Source: Pseudomonas fluorescens
GTDB taxonomy: Bacteria; Pseudomonadota; Gammaproteobacteria; Pseudomonadales; Pseudomonadaceae
Direction of reading: 5' to 3'
NCBI RefSeq assembly: GCF_000968015.1
Contig: NZ_LACH01000013.1
Coordinates: 1-58,571, forward strand
Length of the DNA: 58,571 nucleotides
The notes below the pieces were generated by a model, which made no database searches, was not told where the DNA came from, and saw nothing but the letters and a program-made list of their open reading frames with translations. Of this stretch, positions 47,520 through 54,940 are shown in pieces. Numbering within the stretch: the stretch's first letter is position 1; every line of letters begins with the position of its first letter. The position numbers and the translations under genes were made by a program.

Positions 47520-48728
47520 ATGACATCGATGTGGCGTACTTGTGGTTGGGTTTTGTTGGGGAGTGCGCTGATTCTCGCGTTGTCCTTGGGGGTAAGGCAC
47601 GGCTTCGGGCTGTTTCTGGCGCCAATGAGTGCCGAGTTCGGCTGGGGGCGTCAGACGTTTGCCTTCGCCATTGCCTTGCAGAACCTGATCTGGGGCCTGG
47701 CGCAGCCATTCACCGGCGCGCTGGCCGACCGCTTCGGCGCCGCGAAAGTGGTGCTGGTCGGCGGTGTCCTGTATGCGTTGGGCCTGGTGTTCATGGGGCT
47801 GTCGGATTCGGCCGTGACCTTGTCCCTGAGTGCCGGCCTGTTGATCGGCTTGGGTCTGTCCGGCACCTCCTTCTCGGTGATCCTCGGCGTGGTCGGCCGC
47901 GCAGTGCCGCCGGAGAAACGCAGCATGGGCATGGGCATTGCCAGCGCTGCCGGCTCTTTCGGCCAGTTCGCCATGTTGCCCGGTACGCTGGGGTTGATCG
48001 GCTGGCTCGGCTGGTCCGCGGCATTGCTGGTGCTGGGCCTGTTGGTGGCGCTGATTGTGCCGCTGGTGAGCATGCTCAAGGACAAGCCGCTACCGGTGTT
48101 CGGCCATGAGCAAACACTGTCCGAGGCGCTGCGCGAGGCCTGTTCCCATTCGGGATTCTGGCTGCTGGCATTCGGCTTTTTTGTTTGCGGCTTCCAGGTG
48201 GTGTTCATCGGCGTGCACTTGCCGGCTTATCTGGTGGATCAGCACCTCCCGGCGAGCGTCGGTACGACGGTGCTGGCGTTGATCGGGCTGTTCAATATAT
48301 TCGGGACCTACACGGCGGGCTGGCTCGGCGGGCGGATGTCCAAGCCGCGTTTGCTCACGGGCTTGTATCTGCTGCGGGCAGTAGTGATCGGGTTGTTCCT
48401 GTGGGCGCCGGTCACGACGACTACCGCTTACCTGTTTGGCATGGCGATGGGCTTCCTGTGGCTGTCGACCGTGCCCTTGACCAACGGCACCGTCGCGACC
48501 TTGTTCGGCGTGCGAAATCTGTCCATGCTCGGTGGGATTGTTTTCCTGTTCCACCAGCTCGGATCGTTCCTCGGTGGCTGGTTGGGCGGGGTGGTGTACG
48601 ACCGAACCGGGAGCTATGACTTGATCTGGCAAGTGGCGATTCTCTTGAGCCTGATGGCCGCCGCCCTGAACTGGCCGGTGCGTGAGCAGCCGGTGGCGCG
48701 CCTGCAAACACAGATGAGTGCGATATGA
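47520..48728 (+). CDS. MFS transporter
   Basis: This 402-residue inner-membrane protein has 12 predicted transmembrane helices and major-facilitator features: GRQTFAFAIALQNLIWGLAQPFTGALADRFG around the loop 2-3 motif, and a symmetrical second half starting near HSGFWLLAFGFFVCGFQ. The closest remembered groups are the oxalate/formate antiporter-like and monocarboxylate-type bacterial transporters. The substrate is unknown. I start at the ATG at 47520, with GGAG 7 bases before; an in-frame ATG inside marR is rejected. The operator at 47488 and the MarR neighbour suggest efflux or uptake controlled by a small molecule. It overlaps a 40-codon gene by 4 bases. Confidence 0.9.
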   Translation: MTSMWRTCGWVLLGSALILALSLGVRHGFGLFLAPMSAEFGWGRQTFAFAIALQNLIWGLAQPFTGALADRFGAAKVVLVGGVLYALGLVFMGLSDSAVTLSLSAGLLIGLGLSGTSFSVILGVVGRAVPPEKRSMGMGIASAAGSFGQFAMLPGTLGLIGWLGWSAALLVLGLLVALIVPLVSMLKDKPLPVFGHEQTLSEALREACSHSGFWLLAFGFFVCGFQVVFIGVHLPAYLVDQHLPASVGTTVLALIGLFNIFGTYTAGWLGGRMSKPRLLTGLYLLRAVVIGLFLWAPVTTTTAYLFGMAMGFLWLSTVPLTNGTVATLFGVRNLSMLGGIVFLFHQLGSFLGGWLGGVVYDRTGSYDLIWQVAILLSLMAAALNWPVREQPVARLQTQMSAI

Positions 48729-48847
48729 ACAGTCTCTGGCCGCGGATCGCAGTCGCCGCTGTCTGCGCCTTGCTGCTCGCCTTGTCGTGGTGGGGCTGGC
48801 ATCAGGGCGGGCTGGCGTTGATGCAACTGGGCATGGGTGCTTGCTAG
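48725..48847 (+). CDS. 40-residue hydrophobic peptide
   Basis: The ATG overlaps the MFS stop by 4 bases (ATGA), the same coupling seen in true operons of this window. The predicted peptide MNSLWPRIAVAAVCALLLAL... has one membrane segment (about 8-25), a Trp-rich turn and a short C-terminal part ending in Cys. It is too small for most gene callers. It may be a partner of the transporter; I recognise no family. Confidence 0.55.
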   Translation: MNSLWPRIAVAAVCALLLALSWWGWHQGGLALMQLGMGAC

Positions 48848-48901
48848 CAGCATGTGAGGGCGAGTAACTTCGGTTTTGACGATTTCTAAGGATGCACCGA
48901 C

Positions 48902-49453
48902 ATGTTGATGCGTTGGCTCGCAGTTCCCGCGTTACTGGTAGCGTTTAGTGGATTGGCTCAAGCGGCCGAATGCCCGGAGCTGCTGCAAGGCTCGTTGCCC
49001 AAATTGCGCGCCAAGGAGTCCATCGACCTGTGCCAGCGCTTCGCCGACAAACCATTGGTGGTTGTCAATACTGCGAGCTTCTGTGGTTTCGCCCCGCAGT
49101 TCAAAAGCCTTGAGGCGCTGAATCAGCGTTACAAGGATCAGGGGCTGGAGGTGATCGGCGTTCCGTCCAATGACTTCAAGCAAGAGTCCAAGGATGGCGA
49201 AGAGACTGCCAAGGTCTGCTACGTGAACTACGGCGTGACGTTCACCATGACTGAACCGCAGAAAGTCCGCGGTAATGACGCGACGCACTTGTTCAAGACC
49301 CTCGCCAAGCAGAGCATCGCGCCGAAGTGGAACTTCTACAAATACGTGGTTGATCGCAAGGGAAAGGTGATCGCCAGTTTTTCCAGCCTGACCAAGCCTG
49401 ATGACCCTGAGTTTATCGAGGCGGTAGAAAAGGCACTGGCCTCGCAACCCTGA
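48902..49453 (+). CDS. Periplasmic glutathione peroxidase-like protein
   Basis: This 183-residue protein begins [23 protein letters not shown], a Sec signal, so it is exported. The thioredoxin-fold domain has [20 protein letters not shown], with the peroxidatic Cys at about residue 60, and the conserved Trp-Asn in [11 protein letters not shown]. The Gln of the catalytic group probably lies in [12 protein letters not shown]. Glutathione peroxidases in bacteria often use thioredoxin as reductant. AAGGA precedes the ATG. It is followed by a bidirectional terminator. Confidence 0.9.
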   Translation: MLMRWLAVPALLVAFSGLAQAAECPELLQGSLPKLRAKESIDLCQRFADKPLVVVNTASFCGFAPQFKSLEALNQRYKDQGLEVIGVPSNDFKQESKDGEETAKVCYVNYGVTFTMTEPQKVRGNDATHLFKTLAKQSIAPKWNFYKYVVDRKGKVIASFSSLTKPDDPEFIEAVEKALASQP

Positions 49454-49465
49454 TCGATACCCATT

Positions 49466-49505
49466 AAAAAGCCCCGCCTCTGTACAAGAGAGTGGGGCTT
49501 TTTTG
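49466..49505. terminator. Bidirectional terminator between converging genes
   Basis: AAAAAGCCCC and GGGGCTTTTTT pair with internal CTCT/AGAG, with T-runs on both strands. It ends the peroxidase and the FadL-family transcripts. Confidence 0.87.
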
Positions 49506-49542
49506 ATTCAGGCGGCGAGGGGTTCAGGTTCGCCGTGAATCA

Positions 49543-50805
49543 TCAGAAGCGGTAGGTCGCGCCAACACCGAAACCGTTCGCATAGTTTTCATACTCTGCG
49601 CTGTAGTTCTGACGGCCGTTGCTGTTGTTGACCTTGACCGTCTCTTCGCGCAGGTACGAATACGCTACGTCGATGGTCAGGTCGTCGGTCGGACTCCAGC
49701 CGGCGCCCAGGCTGAAAATCTTGCGATCGCCAGTCGGAATACGAGGGGAGCGGTTTGTGTTGTTGGTCGGTGCCTGGTCGACCGACAGGCCGGTACGCAG
49801 CACCCACTGCTTGTTCAGCTGGTACGAAGCACCGATGGCGTGAGCCCAGGTGTCGTGCCAGTTCTGCTCTTCAGTGATGGTGCCAAAGCCGCGTGCGGCC
49901 AGGGCGGCAGGAACGCCTTCGTTCTCAACGGAGATCTCTTTCAGGCGGCTCCAGCGAGTCCAGGTGCTGCCTGCGTAGAGGGTCCACTGGTCGTTCAGCT
50001 GGTGAGTGACCGAAAAGTCCACCGACTCAGGCGTGGTGATGTCCAGCGAAGCGTCGAACTTCTGGTTCCCCAGTGGGCCGAGCAGGGCGTAGTTGACCTT
50101 GGTGTCACCTTCGAGCTTGTACTTCACTTTCGAGTGATAGGTCAGGCCGAGGCGAGTGCTTTCGAGGGCTTGAACCATGATGCCGATGTTGTAACCCAGC
50201 GCGGTGTCGTCACCCTCGATCTTGACGGTGCCGTCCGCTGCGCGCGGGTTCAGCGACAGATTCGATTCCAGGGTCCCGTCGATGCGGTTGATGGTCGGAC
50301 CGAAACCGATCGACACCTTGTCGTTGAAGGCGTAGCTGACGGTTGGCTGCAGAGTCACGATTTTGACTTCGCTCTTGCTGCCGAAGTATCTGCCGGCGAA
50401 GCCGTTCTCGTAGTCGGTCACCAGGCCGAATGGAGCGTAGACGCCGAAACCGACTGCCCAATGGTCATCGATTGGCTTTACGTAGTAGCCCATGGGTACG
50501 CCCATGAAAGGGACCATGTCACCTTTGTTGGTACCACCATTCGGGCTTGAGCTGGCGTCATTGATGTCAGTGTGCGCGTCGATGAATGCAACACCACCGG
50601 TCACTTGTTCGCGCTTGAGGCGAGACATGCCGGCAGGGTTGCCAAATACGGTGGATGCGTCGTCGGCAGAAGAAGATCGCCCGGCAAAACCTGTCCCCAT
50701 CCCGCTGATGCTTTGTTCGTTTAGGGCAAAGCCACTTGCGAAGATCTGGGTGGATGCCAAGGTAACGGCGAGGCTAAGGGTGGTTTTGAGCATTACTTTT
50801 TTCAT
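49543..50805 (-). CDS. FadL/OmpP1 family outer-membrane protein
   Basis: FadL-type proteins are 14-stranded outer-membrane barrels that take up long-chain fatty acids and other hydrophobic compounds. The 420-residue protein begins with a signal MKKVMLKTTLSLAVTLASTQIFASG. The mature N-terminus, GFALNEQSISGMGTGFAGR and STVFGNPAGMSRLK, contains the NPAG motif of the hatch domain. The protein ends in YRF, a typical C-terminal Phe of outer-membrane proteins. AGGAG precedes the ATG. Its substrate may be fatty acids or aromatic compounds. Confidence 0.92.
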   Translation of the reverse strand: MKKVMLKTTLSLAVTLASTQIFASGFALNEQSISGMGTGFAGRSSSADDASTVFGNPAGMSRLKREQVTGGVAFIDAHTDINDASSSPNGGTNKGDMVPFMGVPMGYYVKPIDDHWAVGFGVYAPFGLVTDYENGFAGRYFGSKSEVKIVTLQPTVSYAFNDKVSIGFGPTINRIDGTLESNLSLNPRAADGTVKIEGDDTALGYNIGIMVQALESTRLGLTYHSKVKYKLEGDTKVNYALLGPLGNQKFDASLDITTPESVDFSVTHQLNDQWTLYAGSTWTRWSRLKEISVENEGVPAALAARGFGTITEEQNWHDTWAHAIGASYQLNKQWVLRTGLSVDQAPTNNTNRSPRIPTGDRKIFSLGAGWSPTDDLTIDVAYSYLREETVKVNNSNGRQNYSAEYENYANGFGVGATYRF

Positions 50806-50950
50806 TATTAGAACTCCTGGTGATCACCGGGGCGAAAATTACCAACATTTTCGTCCCAGCGCTATAGGCTGTAATGCTTGATTTAGAGCGGTTTTGTAGG
50901 ACAATCCGACCAAAATCGCAGCAGTTGCGCGATCTTGTGGGCGCGGCAGA

Positions 50951-51433
50951 TCAGCAGGCGACCTGATTCAGCGGTGAAACACAGGTTTGCCAGGCGCAGG
51001 TGAAGTCTCTCAGGCGTCCTTGGGGCTGGAAGGTCTGGCGCCAGATACGGGCCATTCCCAGTAGGTCGTCTGCTTCGGGGAGGGGGGTGTTCTGTTCTTC
51101 TACCAGCAGCCAGGCGATGGCTGTGGCGTAACGCAGGTTGACGGTCAGTTCGAGGTGCGGACCACTCAGGAAAGCATGCTGACTGGCCAGTCCGCGAACC
51201 AGGCTTGCGCGTTCCGGGTCAAGTGCCAGGTAGTGGTCCCAAAGTGCTTGATGGCGGGGTTCGGCGATTCGGTACAGGCCGTGTCCACGGCGGTCATGCA
51301 GGGCAGTTCCAAGGGCTGACTGGCTGGCGGCAACGCCCAGCAGCAGGGATTCGGCAGTTGCGCTATGGCACCCGAGGTAGATCAATGTCGGGCGGATCAC
51401 ATAACGGCACAGTTCGCTGGCAGCGATACCCAT
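50951..51433 (-). CDS. Conserved hypothetical protein (160 residues)
   Basis: I do not recognise a named family, though I recall similar proteins as conserved in Pseudomonas. The 160-residue protein has no signal peptide; hydrophobic stretches are short. The N-terminus MGIAASELCRYVIRPTLIYL and the Ala/Ser-rich SLLLGVAASQSALGTAL are distinctive. It contains four Cys (residues about 9, 22, 146 and 160). GAGGGTTTT lies upstream of the ATG. It is 145 bases before the FadL-family gene on the same strand, but no terminator separates them, so readthrough is possible. Confidence 0.7.
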   Translation of the reverse strand: MGIAASELCRYVIRPTLIYLGCHSATAESLLLGVAASQSALGTALHDRRGHGLYRIAEPRHQALWDHYLALDPERASLVRGLASQHAFLSGPHLELTVNLRYATAIAWLLVEEQNTPLPEADDLLGMARIWRQTFQPQGRLRDFTCAWQTCVSPLNQVAC

Positions 51434-51655
51434 AAAACCCTCGAAACATCAAATGGTCGGCGATACCTGAAGGGGCCTTGGCAGCGGGTGAATCGACTCA
51501 GGCTCGCCGGAAGCGGTTTAGGCCGCTTGAGTTGAAGTGTAGTGTCATATTCGCGCCGTAAAGGCCTGTTTTTAAAATATTTCCGGCTGCGAGTTATAAC
51601 CGTTATATCGCTTAGTGCTTAGGCGGTGACAGCGAAAAGAGAAATATCGGGCAAT
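51434..51655. promoter_or_regulatory. Upstream region of the 160-residue protein
   Basis: This 222-base gap ends at the terminator of the next minus-strand gene. It contains an A+T-rich part around 51569-51620 that could hold a minus-strand promoter. No gene or repeat was recognised. Confidence 0.4.
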
Positions 51656-51684
51656 AAAAAGCCCCGCTTTTTAAGCGAGGCTTT
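51656..51684 (-). terminator. Terminator of the 76-residue gene
   Basis: On the minus strand AGCCTCGCTT and AAGCGGGGCT pair (one mismatch) and are followed by five T. Confidence 0.82.
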
Positions 51685-51709
51685 TGAGGTTTTCAGTCTT
51701 TCTGGCGTA

Positions 51710-51940
51710 TCAGGCAACCAGTGCCTGACGGGTACGCTCGATCACGGCCTGCAGCGGCTCGGCGCTGGAGTATTGATCGGGGTACAGGCGTTCGCTGTGA
51801 CGAGCGATGCCGTGTTCGTTGACCAGAGTGAAGCTGAAGCAGCCTTTGCGAGCAGCCATGATGAGGCAGTTCATTGGTGCAAAAGCATTGGTTAGGGTGC
51901 GAATGGCATCCTGGGTGTGGATTTGAGTAGACATAGTCAT
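51710..51940 (-). CDS. Conserved hypothetical protein (76 residues)
   Basis: The 76-residue cytosolic product starts MTMSTQIHTQDAIRTLTNAF and ends VIERTRQALVA. The segment FAPMNCLIMAARKGCFSFTLVNEHGIARHSERL is strongly patterned and looks like a small alpha/beta fold. I recall similar short proteins as conserved in pseudomonads, with no function. AGGAAC lies 8 bases before the ATG and a good terminator follows, so this is a real monocistronic gene. An alternative ATG two codons in is possible. Confidence 0.75.
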   Translation of the reverse strand: MTMSTQIHTQDAIRTLTNAFAPMNCLIMAARKGCFSFTLVNEHGIARHSERLYPDQYSSAEPLQAVIERTRQALVA

Positions 51941-52932
51941 TGGGTGTTCCTACAAGCGACACGGATAAGAACCGTGCAAAGTTAAAACGTTCCAGTGACG
52001 ACGACCACCATTGGTCGAACGAAGAACCCGACTGGAACAAAGCAGCCAGTTTGAAGCGCTGATAAATTGGCGCGCTTGGGCTGGCAGGTAGGTACTTAGG
52101 AGGGCAGGCAACACATCAAGGGCAAAGGTTCTGGGCCCGGGGTGAAGATCCTGATCAATTTGCAGGTTGGTTCGGTCAGAGTAAGTGATCTTCGCAACAC
52201 CCTTTGCTTTCGATTCAAAGGCTGTGTTGACGCAAGGTTTACCTGGAAACCATCGAGGTGGTCGATCCCGCTTTGTCGGTGGAGGCTTCCTTTGGGAAGG
52301 CTGACCGGGGGGATTTGTTCGACCAGAATTGACTTTCAGCTTGGTACTAACGCCGCGGATACTAACGGATTGAATTGCTGAAGGGAAGTGTGTTAGCAAA
52401 AAAGATGTCTGGATGCCCTGATTCAACGTACGGATTGGCGCTCGGAAAAAGCCATGACCCGCAGACTTGCCCTGTAATAGCACAAATTCCGACCATTGGT
52501 AGTCACGGCTCATCGGGCCAGGACCTGCCTGGATCATGGGTTTGCCAAGGTTTATCCCCAGGTTCAGGCGAAAAATGCGCCGTAAAAGCGCATCGATATA
52601 ACTGCCTCGAAGGTACTTGTGCACATAAGTCACGGAGGGTGTCACGCCGCTGTCATCTCCCCTTCAAACGCAGTGGGTGCCTGTAACCAAAATTTAAGTC
52701 AATGAAAAACATCGCTTTTTTTTACTGGTGAAAAAATCGTCAGTTTGACTGCGAGCCCCATTCCATACGGCTTTGCGAGAGTTCAAGGGCGGTTGTCCAC
52801 TGAGTTATCCACAGCTTCTGTGGATTGTCCCGAGCGCTTGCTCTAGGACGGGCGTGCCGGGTTTTTTTAGGCTTTACCTGTAAGAAAAAAAGAGTAGAGT
52901 GGCGCGCCTTCCGATCTGCCCCACAGTGCTTT
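51941..52932. other. About 1 kb non-coding region
   Basis: This is the longest non-coding stretch outside the start of the window. Open frames here, including a 231-codon one on the minus strand at 51950-52645, have no ribosome binding site or protein-like composition and are not called. A DnaA-box-like TTATCCACA lies at 52805-52813 within the dyad ATCCACAG-CTT-CTGTGGAT (52807-52825). A T-run at 52861-52867 follows a G+C-rich segment. No known small RNA was recognised. Confidence 0.5.
52805..52825. promoter_or_regulatory. DnaA-box-like sequence in a dyad
   Basis: TTATCCACA matches the DnaA box consensus and overlaps the palindrome ATCCACAG-CTT-CTGTGGAT. It lies about 110 bases upstream of the Sel1-like gene. 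There is only one such box in the region, so an origin is not indicated; a DnaA-responsive site is possible. Confidence 0.45.
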
Positions 52933-53256
52933 ATGAAGTTTCGCTCAGTATCAGTCTCTGCAACCTCCACACCTCCCAGCGTTACCCCGCCCAAGCGCTT
53001 TTCGATGCGTGTGGCCGAGTGGCTGCTGGACAGCCCGCGTCTGGGCGAAAACCCCAACGTCAAACACTTCGCCGGACGTTTGCTCAAGCAGCCGGCCCGT
53101 GAAGGGGTCGTGGCCGCGCAAAGCCGACTCGGTCAACTGATGTGCCGTGAATGCGGGAATGCCCGGGATCGCCGTATCGGCCAGGACCTTTTGCGTTCGG
53201 CCGCGCGGGCAGGGGATCGGCGCGCCCAGCAGGAACTGGGTCTGATCGAAGACTGA
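52933..53256 (+). CDS. Sel1/TPR-like small protein
   Basis: This 107-residue protein has a single Sel1-like helix pair in its C-terminal half: REGVVAAQSRLGQLMCRECG followed by RRIGQDLLRSAARAGDRRAQQELGLI. The N-terminal 35 residues (Ser/Thr/Pro-rich) are weakly structured, so translation may instead start at MRVAEWLL (about residue 25). No strong ribosome binding site is visible for either start. Sel1 repeats mediate protein contacts. It lies 61 bases before rmuC on the same strand and may be cotranscribed with it. Confidence 0.75.
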   Translation: MKFRSVSVSATSTPPSVTPPKRFSMRVAEWLLDSPRLGENPNVKHFAGRLLKQPAREGVVAAQSRLGQLMCRECGNARDRRIGQDLLRSAARAGDRRAQQELGLIED

Positions 53257-53317
53257 GCTGTCCAAGACCTGACGCCTTGGTTAACCTTCAAGCTTTATTT
53301 CATTGGCAGGAGTGGCT

Positions 53318-54796
53318 ATGGCTATGGACTTGACCAGCGCATTGCTCGGTCTGGCGGGTGCTGCGCTGCCGTTATTGGTACTGGCCTGGCAACTTCAGCG
53401 GCGAGCGAGTACCGCGCAGTCAGAAGTTGCACTTTTGGAAGAACGCGTTGCCATGGCCCATCTGGCTCAGGACGGATTGAACGCCCAGCTCGAAGCCTGT
53501 CGCGATGAAATAGGTGATCTGGGTCAGGCCAACGCCGCCAAACAAGCAGACCTGGCCGCCATGCGCCGCGAAGTCGAATTGCTGCAGATCGAACGCGACG
53601 ATGCCCGCGATGCCGCCCACGCCTGGAATCTGGAACGCGCCGGTAAAGAAGCTGAGTTGCGTCGTCTGGACGCCCAGGCCGCTTCGCTCAACGCCGAGTT
53701 GCGTGAGCAGCAGGAAAGCCATCAGCAGCGCCTCAACGACCTGCAGGGCTCGCGAGACGAGCTGCGAGCGCAGTTCGCCGAGCTGGCTGGCAAAATCTTC
53801 GACGAGCGCGAGCAGCGTTTTGCCGAAACCAGTCAACAACGCCTCGGTCAGTTGCTCGATCCGTTGAAAGAACGCATCCAGTCCTTCGAAAAACGCGTCG
53901 AAGAAAGCTATCAGGCTGAAGCCCGCGAGCGTTTTTCCCTGGCCAAGGAACTGGAACGGCTGCAACAGCTGAACCTGCGCCTGAGCGACGAAGCCACCAA
54001 CCTGACCCGCGCCTTGAAAGGCCAGAAAACCCAAGGCAACTGGGGTGAGCTGATTCTTGAACGAGTGCTTGAGCACGCGGGCCTGGAAAAGGGGCGCGAG
54101 TACCAGACCCAGGTCAACCTCAAGGGCCCGGACGGTGAGCGTTTCCAGCCGGACGTGATCATTTATCTGCCGGGCGACAAACAGGTGGTGGTCGACTCCA
54201 AGGTCAGCCTCACGGCCTATCAGCAATACGTCGCGGCCGAAGACGATGCCATCGGCCAGATCGCCATCAAGCAACACGTGCTGTCCCTGCGCACTCACGT
54301 CAAAGGGCTGGCCGGCAAGGATTACAAGCGTCTCGACGGTTTGCACAGCCTGGATTTCGTCCTGCTCTTCGTACCGATCGAAGCGGCGTTTTCCGCCGCA
54401 TTGCAGGCTGAGCCGACGCTGTTTCAGGAGGCCTTCGACCGCAACATCGTGATCGTCAGCCCGACCACTCTGCTGGCGACCCTGCGCGTCATTGACAGTC
54501 TGTGGAAGCAGGAGCGCCAGAGCCAGAACGCCCGGGAAATCGCCGAGCGGGCCGGGTGGCTGTACGACAAGTTCGTGTTGTTCATCCAGGATCTGGATGA
54601 AGTTGGCAATCGCTTGCAGCAACTGGATAAAGCCTACAGCTCGGCGCGCAATAAGCTGACGGAAGGCCGAGGCAATCTGGTCAGCCGTAGCGAGCAGCTC
54701 AAGTTGCTTGGCGCACGAGCGAGCAAGAGCCTGCCGGCAGACTTGCTGGAGCGGGCGATGACCGATGTGGATGGGTTGGCGGAATTGCCGGAGTAG
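53318..54796 (+). CDS. rmuC: DNA recombination protein RmuC
   Basis: RmuC limits inversions at short inverted repeats in E. coli. The 492-residue protein has an N-terminal membrane segment (about 6-24), a long coiled-coil (about 35-190, rich in Glu, Arg and Gln), and the C-terminal RmuC domain with a restriction-endonuclease-like core: GNWGELILERVLEHAGL and the PDVIIYLPGDKQVVVDSKVSL motif (Asp and Lys of the nuclease fold). The ATG at 53318 is chosen for its spacing of 5 from AGGAG; another ATG lies two codons later. The REP-rich surroundings are a plausible substrate, which is inference. Confidence 0.93.
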   Translation: MAMDLTSALLGLAGAALPLLVLAWQLQRRASTAQSEVALLEERVAMAHLAQDGLNAQLEACRDEIGDLGQANAAKQADLAAMRREVELLQIERDDARDAAHAWNLERAGKEAELRRLDAQAASLNAELREQQESHQQRLNDLQGSRDELRAQFAELAGKIFDEREQRFAETSQQRLGQLLDPLKERIQSFEKRVEESYQAEARERFSLAKELERLQQLNLRLSDEATNLTRALKGQKTQGNWGELILERVLEHAGLEKGREYQTQVNLKGPDGERFQPDVIIYLPGDKQVVVDSKVSLTAYQQYVAAEDDAIGQIAIKQHVLSLRTHVKGLAGKDYKRLDGLHSLDFVLLFVPIEAAFSAALQAEPTLFQEAFDRNIVIVSPTTLLATLRVIDSLWKQERQSQNAREIAERAGWLYDKFVLFIQDLDEVGNRLQQLDKAYSSARNKLTEGRGNLVSRSEQLKLLGARASKSLPADLLERAMTDVDGLAELPE

Positions 54797-54817
54797 CCAA
54801 AAGGATCTTCGGAGCGC

Positions 54818-54903
54818 CATCGCGAGCAAGCTCGCTCCCACATTTGACCGAGTTCTTCCAGATAGAATGCAGTTCAATGTGGGAGCGAGCTTGCTCGCGA
54901 TGG
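54818..54903. repeat. REP pair between rmuC and the hybrid kinase
   Basis: Facing REPs of the common GAGCAAGCTCGCTCCC type lie between convergent genes. Confidence 0.9.
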
Positions 54904-54940
54904 CGGCAGTTGCACCACGACATGGTTCAGGCCTGCCACG

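Noticed and set aside
51950..52645. 231-codon minus-strand open frame in the 1-kb silent region
   Set aside because: No ribosome binding site, no domain, and composition rich in Pro, Arg and Ser. A remnant cannot be excluded but a functional gene is not supported.
52805..52813. Replication origin signal
   Set aside because: Only one consensus DnaA box is present, without dnaA, dnaN or an A+T-rich cluster of boxes nearby.
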